This document shows, piece after piece, positions 23,901 to 30,600 of a DNA stretch of 64,000 nt. Positions within the stretch are counted from its first letter, which is position 1. The number at the start of each line of letters is the position of its first letter. The stretch is from Cellulophaga sp. HaHa_2_95 (GTDB lineage: Bacteria; Bacteroidota; Bacteroidia; Flavobacteriales; Flavobacteriaceae): assembly GCF_019278565.1 (NCBI RefSeq), contig NZ_CP058988.1, forward strand, positions 1,860,001-1,924,000, read 5' to 3'. The notes under the pieces were generated by a model, which saw only the letters and a program-made list of their open reading frames with translations, was not told where the DNA came from and made no database searches. Position numbers and translations under genes: made by a program.

Positions 23901-25023
23901 TTACATTGTCGGGAAGTAGACAATTCACAGGAGCAATAAAATTCATTCCTATGGTTGCTCCTGAATTACTACCTGCCAAACATTGATAGGCATACACATT
24001 TTTTGATGTAGTAACGGTCATATTATTACCAGCGGTACTGCCTGAATAATTTGATCCAGGAACTAAAAAATATTCTCCGTCATTTATTGTAGCAATAGGG
24101 GTGGTTGCACCGTTAATAAAAATATCAGTACCACTGGCGGTTCCAATTATAATCGGAAATTCTAAGGCATCTGTACCACCACCTCTAATAAAAACATATT
24201 CACGACCAATAATATCTATAGGCACGGGTTGATCTGTTCCTCCATCTTGTATATTAGATCCTGGGAGAACACCAAGTAAAATATGACCAACACTAATTGC
24301 GATATTTTTGTCTGAACTAACATCTGCACCTAACCATCCATATCTATTGGCGTCACCGTTATTTCCTTCAACTTCCAATACATAAGATTCTCCTTTATTT
24401 AAAGTAATCGTAATCGTGTCATCGGTTAAGCCTGTACCATTATTTCCTAATCTAAAAACACAATCAGGATCATAGTCTGAAATGGTAACCGTTGTATTAT
24501 CTTCCGTAGCCATAATCCCCAAGGCCGCATTATAAATGCTACGATCATGTAAAAAAGGGATACCACCCCATTTAAAATGTGTACCTAGAGCTGCACGACC
24601 CTTTGAAGTTAGAGAGACCCCTTGGGCATTACTATTTCCTCTATAATTGGCATAAAATTTTTGTCCGCTAGGAGCTTCCAAACGTAATCCAGCGGTACTA
24701 CTAACAAGGCCAACTTCAGCATTAGGTAATAATGTTATTCCATTTTCTCTTGAGGGTAGAATATACGTATAAGGAATAGTGTTCGATATAGAAACCGTTG
24801 CTAGCGGAGTTATCGAGGTTCCTGCGTAAATATTTACATCAAAAGGTATGGTTTCCGGAGTAGATAGGTATACATATTGATCTATAATATAATTGGCATT
24901 TGTCTCAGCTAGCGGTGGCATGTAGTGCAAGTCACTCAGCTGTGCATAGGAACTAGCCACTGTGAGAAGGAGAAAAGCAAAACTTAAATAATAAGATCTT
25001 ATAGTAGATAGATTATTTTTCAT
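10738..25023 (-). CDS. Giant T9SS type B adhesin, 4761 aa
   Basis: The signal peptide covers residues 1-27 (ending SSYAQ). An IgGFc-binding-like N-terminal domain (about 30-470) is paralogous to that of the 1-3673 gene. A DUF11 module follows near 545-660. Then comes a long stretch of thrombospondin-3/calcium motifs (DxDxDGxxD) containing eight exact-length 62-aa repeats (about 1480-1960). Two Ig-like modules (about 3070-3280, D-P-x-x-P-T-V-x-x-Q-I-T-N-D-T-T-P) lead into ten 108-aa repeats (about 3284-4366). After a further TSP3 stretch the chain ends with the gliding-motility-associated type B sorting domain (NEILTPDNDGVNDFFRIENI near 4670, then VQIYNRWGVVVYE and GVYFYIIKY). It is exported through the Sec and type IX routes and displayed on the surface. 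It is the first gene of an operon with PorP and the PorE-like gene. Its exact ligand is unknown; the calcium motifs suggest calcium-dependent stiffening. Confidence 0.95.
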   Translation of the reverse strand: MKNNLSTIRSYYLSFAFLLLTVASSYAQLSDLHYMPPLAETNANYIIDQYVYLSTPETIPFDVNIYAGTSITPLATVSISNTIPYTYILPSRENGITLLPNAEVGLVSSTAGLRLEAPSGQKFYANYRGNSNAQGVSLTSKGRAALGTHFKWGGIPFLHDRSIYNAALGIMATEDNTTVTISDYDPDCVFRLGNNGTGLTDDTITITLNKGESYVLEVEGNNGDANRYGWLGADVSSDKNIAISVGHILLGVLPGSNIQDGGTDQPVPIDIIGREYVFIRGGGTDALEFPIIIGTASGTDIFINGATTPIATINDGEYFLVPGSNYSGSTAGNNMTVTTSKNVYAYQCLAGSNSGATIGMNFIAPVNCLLPDNVNNISTIEDLAGKTISGALTILASNSTPDANIVVTSNGVPVTLPAPIPATGLPWKSFYIPNLTGNIYVQSSGAIAVGVVGFSGALGTGGYFSGFDTVPVVDYSISGSGCLGSTITLTETFDTYQWFNDGVAIPGATSDSYTPTEIGEHYVNVSKSGCDYNSNVIQFFYCNPDIYINKTSDKTTISEGETVTFTITVESLGLDNTTGLVITDNLPAGLTLTSATPSKGTWSAPNWNVGDMVKGEKQSLIIVATADDINEAVATTSITNTISNTQDQTDSNSSPDDVIEVITIENLDDDNDGVPDTSDICEGFDDGIDTDLDGIPDGCDSDDDNDGILDVDEFNKDCGLVPTNDIHFTDSSYNLITLNSNDGDLVAYIKDFDNDITAVATTTIGSGTFPTGNPNYTDGSVQVDMQTRNSNSAVTGTTTEIVFSELILSTEFNVRSLARNASGSYDESQNIKFYNNSVQVEFTADIYATSGTIGTGASYDPVSGEAVAAIIGGTAQEANFRFNIDKGINRIVITQAATANADNIGWRVNTLCSLYTDTDNDGIYDHLDSDSDNDGCPDALEGDASYNYSDLDGSLRLTAAIDAAGVSGGTSQGIGTSLDNLQQADECSECDSNHPLFQDIDGDTIGDACDDDDDNDGIADALECTPAHGVILTGDDSLFLTGEYDNGDGVNQQFTITSTEYNILDKTGPADNGLQVRWNQGTDPTVEMTFSVEQPTNAIQQAIRVSTYENNSDVGAIQNADKTITITWPGGGTAVLSDPLGETDLGNGAVITSGTPFQVAPDAAGLSRTITDSQWSLLIDTSTGITFPMDIGFYADGNINSSANHVNEGFAFRSVLACDVDNDGVPNILDLDSDNDGIYDVVESGGTDADANGIADGSISTAGIPSSAGTGTTPIETTIGTPDYLNLDSDADGCSDANEAYTDSTADNGDGAEYNDADSAVVTDGSGTILANGLVASATYTTGAVSAVTTEDLDLDGDGLVGICDLDTDGDGDPDTTDTDPLDPCVYSTNQVAANAEASWDALDCDGDGETNGFEVTNNTNPSDPCEVTVPTVRTSTDENYAVWAAEDCDGDNLDNGTEATNGTDPFNTDTDGDGVQDDVDTDALNPCDPIQAPGYAGYDATNTIWAAADCDGDGVTNGTEVTNGTDPYSTDTDGDGVPDNTDTNALDPCDPVQAPGYTGYDATNATWIAADCDGDNVLNGTEVTNNTDPYNTDTDGDGVQDDIDTNPLDPCDPVQAPGYAGYDATNAIWAAADCDGDGVTNDTEVTNNTDPYSTDTDGDGVPDNTDTNALDPCDPVQAAGYAGYDATNTIWAAADCDGDNVTNGTEATNNTDPYNTDTDGDGVQDDIDTNPLDPCDPVQAPGYTGYDVTNAIWAAADCDSDGVTNETEVTNNTDPYSNDTDGDGVPDDTDTNALDPCDPIQAPGYTGYDATNAIWAAADCDGDGITNGTEATNNTDPYNTDTDGDGVPDNTDTDALDPCDPIQAPGYAGYDATNAVWAAADCDSDGVTNGTEVTNNTDPYSNDTDGDGVPDNIDTDALNPCDPVQAPGYTGYDATNAMWAAADCDGDGIINGTEVTNGTDPYNSDTDGDGIDDGQEASDNTNPLNDCESIGGTPLPTSDCDGDGVQNSLDACEGFDDAINADGDALPDACDEDDDNDGIPDTVEGTGDFDGDGVPNSLDLDSDNDGIPDLVETGNGALDTNGNGYIDSSESGVGTNGIPDTAEDGGTDGAGVSTTPINSDGTTGPDYLDIDSDNDGIQDLVEAQSDASLVQLSGDDSDNDGVDDAFDVDNGGSFSSIPENTDADALPDYLDLDSDNDGIIDNIEWQSTSGHLFPSADSDGNGLADNYEVAPAGSGESINAPTNTDGTDSPDFRDTDSDNDGLDDTTEVYDYNDDLAADVTPSGIDADNDGLDDAFDLSIAAPNGLEDPNGATNNNQDVTTFLNTQDPFTSEVDFRDNIVHLDPIDTDGDGVDNSIDIDNDNDGILDYVESLGFQPTDVKGDDCGIPPGSFIGGAYIAATGAGVGTIGAEYRFSTVVTSSLGILDAIVTITDIDNATLTSIDAFPVGSSNEAWQPTFDVGGVAGETGSISFNIRLVASGTDFQVNLIRFGGVIYDIDGANTRESVTLTRPGLYAVDSNSLLTVSENLATGTATFEGPAQTWAGVDFGPKIAAYFNYYETTNLDLTFTGELQTGFGTNDYLGSILFQTCDINGLFTPTNTTSATNSGGTPTGVASGPGTAPVYKIYQGIDSDNDGIEDHLDIDSDNDGIPDNVEAQLTTSYTPRGIDDTDGDGLGDAYEGTGNEGLMVIDTDLDGIPDYLDLDSDNDTLTDRREAGFVAATNNLDSDGDGLLNGYDDVDTPGTLFDTNDDQDNGAIDLPNIAKTTTPEVDYREVGIDDNDLDGIADSIDLDDDNDGILDTLETSGTDPSADDDADGILNYQDTDLGPDANGDSIVDSFDTDGDGVPNHFDLDADNDGIYDVVESGSGKAFTTGVLNGAVGTDGIANTVQASGQQNSGTVNYTVFDSETTPDGIADFLEIDADGDGCNDVIEAGYTDDNADGYLGDAPTLVDANGIVTGTTVTDGYTTPNNVDSASNTAFDFQQPGIIPTIATAAEQPQDVLTNGSSPEIFSVTANGTELIYQWQVDDQSGSGFIDIDDANATDIYTGSTTGTLTLTSITITENGYEYRVIITETSFVCSPLTSAAAVLTVDVTPPVDPTVQDQITNDTTPIITGTAEADSTLEIVVAGATYTIITDSSGNWSIDTETATPDSGTFTPNVNGANEVVVTSTDAAGNSSVDATTLELTIDTTDPEIPTVESQITNDTTPVLEGTAEANSTITVTVGGATFTTTADASGDWTIDTETEAPTSGTFAPNVNGTNEVTVTSTDEAGNSATDITNLELTIDTTAPTAPTVEIVEDTNNDGLISEDELIGDINAIVTLPADAAIGDTVTITDGNGNLQNVVLTATDITNGTIAIVIANPGDGDTIVLTANITDVAGNVGPNSATDTAVLDLTDPTAPTISITEDSNDDELISEDELVGHIDARVTLPADALAGDKVIVTDGNGNSQEVVLTATDITTGFIDVIIANPGDTGTIVVTATLTDVAGNVGPDSATDTAVLDITDPTAPTIEIVEDTNNDGLISEDELTGPIDAVVTLPADAVAGDKVTITDGNGNSQEVVLTATDITNATIAIVIVNPGDNGTIVVTAKITDIAGNESVDSATDTAVLDLTDPSAPTIEITEDTNDDELINEDELVGDIDARVTLPADAVAGDTVTVTDGNGNSQDVVLTTTDIANGFIDVIIANPGDKGTIVVTANLTDVAGNVGPDSLTDTAVLDTTDPGAPTVIISEDVNDDGFINEDELSADINAVISLPSNAVGGDTVTITDGNGNSQDIILTATEASNGFILVSIINPGDGGTIVVTANLTDVAGNVGPDSTSDSATIDLTDPTAPTIVISEDSNDDELINEDELVGDIDARVTLPADALEGDTVTITDGNGNSQDVVLTATDITNGFIDVIINNPGDTGTLVVTANLTDVAGNVGPNSATDTATLDTTDPTAPTVVITEDVNNDGLINEDELVGDIDAVVTLPADAVAGDSVTITDGNGDSQDVVLTTTDIANGTIAVVIPNPGDNGTIIVTANITDVAGNVGPNSVTDTATLDTTDPTAPTVAITEDTNNDELINQDELIGDIDARVTLPADALEGDTVTITDGNGNSQDVVLTATDITNGFIDVIINNPGDTGTLVVTANLTDVAGNVGPNSVSDTAVLDITDPTAPSVVITEDTNNDGLISEDELVGDINAVITLPADTVAGDTVTITDGNGNSQDVVLTATDITNGTITVVIPNPGDNGTITVTATITDVAGNVGPDSISDIATFDTTDPTAPTVIITEDTNNDGLISEDELVGDIDARITLPADAVAGDTVTISDGNGNTQDVVLSAADIATGFIDVIIPNPGDAGTIDLTANITDVAGNVGPNSMTDTATLDLSDPTVDSFSTIDITPILTGQGNANETLLIELDTDGDNLPDVTYTIITDASGNWSLDTETAVPDSGSFPTLLDEDVIAITATDPSGNAGTGTVTVSVDTDSDGINDNEETALGTDPNNPDTDGDGISDGQEVNTDATNPLDDCSSVNGSPLGDSDCDNDGLTTDQEVAAGTDPNNPDSDNDGLSDGEEITLGTDPNNPDSDGDGILDGQEVLDGTNPLDDCDHNGGKALPESDCDADGLTTAQEDAIGSDPNNADTDGDTIPDGQEITDGTDPLDPCDAIGGVPTLTAGCDEEVVSSGIAVSNEILTPDNDGVNDFFRIENIESFPNNTVQIYNRWGVVVYEMAGYDNQSNVFRGASNGRVTISTDSELPVGVYFYIIKYVNEGNHLNKAGYLYINR
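11923..15170 (-). repeat. Ten 324-bp (108-aa) tandem repeats with EF-hand-like loops
   Basis: The repeat-internal landmark (ttcatcttc) recurs from 12181 to 15097, which is exactly 9 x 324 bp and so gives ten copies without indels. Each unit reads APT-x-x-I-x-ED, then an EF-hand-like loop (D-x-N-x-D-G/E-x-I-x-x-x-E), then an Ig-like body (VTLPADAxxGDTVTITDGNG and TDVAGNVGPDS). Odd and even copies form two classes that alternate through the whole array. Confidence 0.9.
19110..20590 (-). repeat. Eight 186-bp (62-aa) TSP3-type tandem repeats
   Basis: The landmark ggatcacaa recurs from 19255 to 20557, exactly 7 x 186 bp, so eight copies without indels. Each copy has the cysteine pair D-P-C-D-P and A-D-C-D-x-D with a conserved W (AxWAAADCDGDG) and ends in TDPYxTDTDGDGVPD. 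Two diverged copies extend the array on the N-terminal side of the protein (to about 20900). Confidence 0.9.
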
Positions 25024-25510
25024 AGCAGGAATTGTGGTTTGTGGTCATTTTTTAAAAAGACAGTAGTCGATTTTAAGGTTTTATTAACAAGAAAATAAAT
25101 TCAGTTTGAATTCGACTTTCAGTTCAATATAAAATCTATACAATCGTCAAACGGCTGCATTTCAATGTTAAAATACAATTTTATAGGATAAAACTTACTT
25201 ATTTGTATATTAAATCTTATATGCTATAAAATTTTTATGTGTTAATTATTTATAAAGTAAGACTAATTATGAAGGAATTTTTAAAAATTGTTGTGTTATG
25301 TACAATTTTGTGTGGTCAAATGACCGATAAGTGTCGACAAGTGGTAAATTGACCATTAGGATAAGGAGATTTTTTATATAGTAAATATTCGTATAAAATG
25401 CATTTTATATTAAGAAAGGATTTAGTTGAGGTCGGTAAACGACTTCAACTAAATCCTGTTTATTTTCTGATGTTGAGCATCAGATATTTACTTAGTATAA
25501 AGAAACTATT
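25024..25510. other. 487-bp intergenic region between adhesin 1 and PorP copy 2
   Basis: No gene is seen. It should hold the promoter of the minus-strand adhesin operon, but no clear TAnnTTTG box stands out upstream of 25023. The distal part holds the hairpins that follow PorP copy 2, including a small stem CTGATG/CATCAG at 25467-25483. Confidence 0.5.
25417..25457 (-). terminator. Terminator-like hairpin after PorP copy 2
   Basis: An 18-bp stem (AGGATTTAGTTGAGGTCG at 25417-25434 pairing with 25440-25457, one mismatch) with a 5-base loop. It lies 54 bp beyond the PorP stop on the minus strand and is followed by a modest T-rich stretch. It probably ends the second adhesin operon, which has no PorE-like gene. 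Confidence 0.6.
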
Positions 25511-27651
25511 TTAAAAGAATCTTGGTGTTATTACTTTTTTGTATCGTGTTAAGAATTCATAGCGAAGAAAGACTTCAAAAGACCCATCATTAAAACGGGT
25601 AGCTCCTAGGTCTGTTGTTTCTTTATCGTAGGCTAATCCTAGCATTAATTGTTCAGAGATTTGGAATCCTGCCAATAAACTCACTGCGGCATCCCATCGG
25701 TATGCAGCTCCTACAGAAAATTTATCATTAATTAGGAAGTTAGCCGAAACATCTATTTGTAAAGGCGCTCCTTTTACAGCTTTTACAAGCCCTGCAGGTT
25801 TGAATTTTAGGTTGGGATTTAAATCGAACACATAACCTGTTATAAAGTAAATATTTAACCGTTCTTCGGCTAAGAAAGAGGAACTATTGGTTCCTGCACT
25901 ATCAAAATGTTCTGTCTGTAAAAAGTTAGGAACAGATAGTCCGGAGTAAAACTTATCCGTATGGTAATAAACGCCTGCTCCAAAATTGGGAGAGAATTTA
26001 TTATCTACATTAGGCAAGTTACTCTCTGCGCCATAATTTCTAAGTTTAGAGAAATCGATGTTTAAGAAATGTCCTCCAGCTTTCAATCCAAACGAAAGTT
26101 TACCTTCTTCAGAAGTAGGGATGGTATAGGAAAATGCGGCATCAAAATACGTATCTTGATTGGTACCATTTCCTATTTCATCATTTACAATAGAAAGTCC
26201 TAAACCCACCCTTCTAGATACAGGGGTATGCAGATTTAAGGTTTGAGTGGTTGGCGCCCCATCTAATCCTACCCATTGTGAGCGGTGTAAGGCAGCAATA
26301 CTCAGCACCCCTCGGGAACCTGCATAGGCAGGATTCACCGAGATGGTATTGTACATGTACTGCGTGTATTGCGCATCTTGTTGTGCAGAGAGAGTTGTGG
26401 TCCCAGCAAAGACAAAGAGCGCTATGATCAAATATTTTTTCATGTTTTATTCTTAATGGTTAATGCTTATCGATTAATGTATAAATATCCGGCTTTATTT
26501 AGGTGATTCCCTTCATTTACGTATTTGATTATATAGAAGTAAACACCTACAGGTAATTCAGAATCTGTGCTAATGGTTACTCTACCATTAGAAGCGCCTC
26601 TAAATACGTTAGATTGATTATCATATCCAGCCATTTCATAGACTACCACTCCCCAACGGTTATAAATCTGTACTGTGTTGTTCGGGAAAGATTCAATGTT
26701 TTCTATTCTAAAGAAATCATTTACACCATCATTATCAGGGCTTAGAATTTCATTAGAAACGGCTATTCCAGAGCTTACGACTTCTTCATCACAACCAGCT
26801 GTTAGGGTAGGAACACCACCAATAGCATCACAAGGATCTAAAGGATCAGTACCGTCTGTTATTTCTTGACCATCTGGGATGGTATCCCCATCGGTATCTG
26901 CATTATTAGGGTCAGAACCAATAGCATCTTCTTGTGCTGTCGTCAATCCGTCTGCATCACAATCGCTATCCGGTAATGCTTTACCACCATTATGATCACA
27001 ATCATCCAAAGGATTTGTACCATCCAATACTTCCTGACCATCAAGAATACCATCCCCATCGGAATCAGGATTATTAGGATCTGTTCCTAAAGCAATTTCT
27101 TCACCGTCTGATAATCCATCGTTGTCAGAATCAGGATTGTTAGGATCTGTTCCTGCCGCTACCTCTTGATCTGTTGTTAATCCGTCGTTATCACAATCGC
27201 TATCTCCTAAAGGACTTCCGTTTACAGAACTACAATCATCTAATGGGTTTGTAGCGTCTGTATTTACTTCTTGACCATCAGAAATACCATCTCCATCGGT
27301 ATCAGGATTGTTAGGGTCTGTTCCTAAAGCTGTCTCTTCATTTTCATTAATTCCATCACTATCCGTATCAACCGAAACTGTTACCGTTCCTGTTCCTGCA
27401 TTTCCTGAAGGATCTGTAGCTGTAATAGCAATGACATCTTCATCTAGTAAGGTAGGGAAGCTACCAGAATCTGGTACAGCTGTTTCGGAGTCTAAACTCC
27501 AGTTACCACTAGCGTCTGTAATTACCGTATAGGTAACATCAGGAAGGTTATCACCATCTGTATCCAATTCTATAAGCAAGGTTTTATTAGCATTTCCTTG
27601 ACCTGTTAGGATAGGGGTAATGTCTATAGTGCTGAAACTATCTACTGTTGG
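25509..27651. repeat. 2143-bp duplicated export cassette, copy 2
   Basis: Second copy of the 9780-11922 segment, colinear without indels. The right-hand junction falls at the start of the Ig-repeat array of adhesin 2, where the sequence stops matching between adjacent bases (27651/27652). The left-hand junction is 2 bp past the PorP stop. Confidence 0.95.
25511..26443 (-). CDS. PorP/SprF-family type IX secretion outer-membrane protein (copy 2)
   Basis: This is the near-identical twin of the 9782-10714 gene: the same 310-residue length, signal peptide and QDAQYTQYMYN start, with one amino-acid difference. It lies 23 bp downstream of the second adhesin and is followed by a hairpin rather than by an OmpA-type gene. 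The expected role is outer-membrane partner for secretion or attachment of the 2693-aa adhesin, whose sorting domain is also nearly identical to that of adhesin 1. The two PorP proteins should therefore be interchangeable between the two adhesins; that is inference. Confidence 0.95.
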   Translation of the reverse strand: MKKYLIIALFVFAGTTTLSAQQDAQYTQYMYNTISVNPAYAGSRGVLSIAALHRSQWVGLDGAPTTQTLNLHTPVSRRVGLGLSIVNDEIGNGTNQDTYFDAAFSYTIPTSEEGKLSFGLKAGGHFLNIDFSKLRNYGAESNLPNVDNKFSPNFGAGVYYHTDKFYSGLSVPNFLQTEHFDSAGTNSSSFLAEERLNIYFITGYVFDLNPNLKFKPAGLVKAVKGAPLQIDVSANFLINDKFSVGAAYRWDAAVSLLAGFQISEQLMLGLAYDKETTDLGATRFNDGSFEVFLRYEFLTRYKKVITPRFF

Positions 27652-30600
27652 TACTGAATTATCTAATGTAAGCGGGTCATCATCAGTAGCAGGATTCAAC
27701 GCTACATCGGTAACATCTGCTTTGACCGTAATAGTGCCATTATTTAATCCAGAAATATCCGCATCGGTAGCTGTCCAAGATCCATCAGGATTTACGGTCG
27801 CTGTAGTGGTAACCACAGGATTAGTTCCGTCATCAAAAGTTACGGTCACTGTTTGTCCAGCTTCCACATCGGTAGTAGTTCCAGAAATAGTCACATCACC
27901 ATCTTCTGCGGCATTTACAATATCATCTACTTCAACAGGAGTCGTAATATCAATAGCAGGAGCAGAATTATCTAATGTAATCGGGTCATTATCGGTAGCA
28001 GGATTCAATGCTACATCAGTTACATCTGCATTGACCGTAATGGTGCCATTATATAATCCAGAAATATCCGCATCGGTAGCTGTCCAAGATCCATCAGGAT
28101 TAACGGTCGCTGTAGTGGTAACCACAGGATTAGTTCCGTCATCAAAAGTTACGGTCACTGTTTGTCCAGCTTCCACATCTGTTGTTGTTCCAGAAATTGT
28201 GACATCCCCATCTTCTGCCGCATTTACAATATCATCTACTTCAATAGGAGTCGTGATATCAATAGCAGGAGCAGAATTATCTAATGTAATCGGGTCATTA
28301 TCGGTAGCAGGATTCAATGCTACATCAGTTACATCTGCTTTGACCGTAATGGTGCCATTATATAATCCAGAAATATCCGCATCGGTAGCTGTCCAAGATC
28401 CATCAGGATTAACGGTCGCTGTAGTGGTAACCACAGGATTAGTTCCGTCATCAAAAGTTACGGTTACTGTTTGTCCTGCTTCTACATCTGTTGTTGTTCC
28501 AGAAATTGTGACATCCCCATCTTCTGCCGCATTTACAATATCATCTACTTCAATAGGAGTCGTGATATCAATAGCAGGAGCAGAATTATCTAATGTGATC
28601 GGGTCATTATCGGTAGCAGGATTCAATGCTACATCAGTTACATCTGCTTTGACCGTAATGGTACCATTATTTAATCCGGAAATATCCGCATCGGTAGCTG
28701 TCCAAGATCCATCAGGATTTACGGTCGCTGTAGTGGTAACCACAGGATTAGTTCCGTCATCAAAAGTTACGGTCACTGTTTGTCCAGCTTCCACATCGGT
28801 AGTAGTTCCAGAAATTGTGACATCGCCATCTTCTGCGGCATTTACAATATCATCTACTTCAACAGGAGTCGTAATATCAATAGCAGGAGCAGAATTATCT
28901 AATGTGATCGGGTCATTATCGGTAGCAGGATTCAATGCTACATCAGTTACATCTGCTTTGACCGTAATGGTGCCATTATCTAATCCAGAAATATCCGCAT
29001 CGGTAGCTGTCCAAGATCCATCAGGATTAACGATCGCTGTGGTGGTAACCACAGGATTAGTTCCGTCATCAAAAGTCACGGTCACTATTTGTCCAGCTTC
29101 TACATCTGTTGTTGTTCCAGAAATTGTGACATCGCCATCTTCTGCGGCGTTGACAATATCATCTACTTCAATAGGGGTTGTGATATCAATAGTTGGCAGT
29201 GTATTATCTAATGTAATCGGATCATTATCGGTAGCAGGATTCAACGCTACATCGGTTACATCTGCTTTGACCGTAATGGTGCCATTATTTAATCCGGAAA
29301 TATCCGCATCGGCAGCTGTCCAAGATCCATCAGGATTAACGGTCGCTGTAGTGGTAACCACGGGATTAGTTCCGTCATCAAAAGTTACGGTTACTGTTTG
29401 TCCTGCCTCTAAGTCTGTTGTTGTTCCAGAAATTGTGACATCCCCATCTTCTGCGGCGTTGACAATATCATCTACTTCAATAGGGGTCGTAATATCAATA
29501 GCAGGAGCAGAATTATCTAATGTAATCGGGTCATTATCGGTTGCAGGGTTAAGTACCAAATCAGTTACATCCGCTTTGACCGTAATGGTGCCATTATTTA
29601 ATCCAGAAATATCGGCATCGGCAGCTGTCCAAGATCCATCAGGATTTACGGTCGCTGTAGTGGTAACCACAGGATTAGTTCCGTCATCGAAAGTTACGGT
29701 CACTGTTTGTCCTGCTTCAACATCTGTTGTTGTTCCAGAAATAGTCACATCGCCATCTTCTACGGCATTTACAATATCATCGACTTCAATAGGAGTTGTA
29801 ATATCAATAGTTGGTAGTGTATTATCTAATGTAATCGGGTCATTATCAGTAGCAGGATTCATCGCTATATCAGTTACATCTGCTTTGACCGTAATGGTGC
29901 CATTATTTAATCCAGAAATATCCGCATCGGCAGCTGTCCAAGATCCATCAGGATTTACGGTTGCTGTGGTGGTAACCACAGGATTAGTTCCGTCATCAAA
30001 AGTTACGGTCACTATTTGTCCAGCTTCTACATCTGTTGTTGTTCCAGAAATAGTCACATCCCCGTCTTCTAACGCGTTTACAATATCATCTACTTCAACA
30101 GGAGTCGTAATATCAATAGCAGGAGCAGAATTATCTAATGTAATCGGGTCATTATCGGTAGCAGGGTTAAGTACCAAATCAGTTACATCTGCTTTGACCG
30201 TAATGGTGCCATTATTTAATCCAGAAATATCGGCATCGGCAGCTGTCCAAGATCCATCAGGATTTACGGTCGCTGTGGTGGTAACCACAGGATTAGTTCC
30301 GTCATCAAAAGTTACGGTCACTGTTTGTCCAGCTTCCACATCGGTAGTAGTTCCAGAAATAGTCACATCCCCATCTTCTGCGGCATTTACAATATCATCT
30401 ACTTCTATAGGGGTCGTGATATCAATAGCAGGAGCAGAATTATCTAATGTAATTGGGTCATTATCAGTAGCAGGATTCAACGCTACATCGGTTACATCTG
30501 CTTTGACCGTAATAGTACCATTATTTAATCCGGAAATATCCGCATCAGTAGCTGTCCAAGATCCATCAGGATTTACGGTCGCTGTGGTGGTAACCACAGG

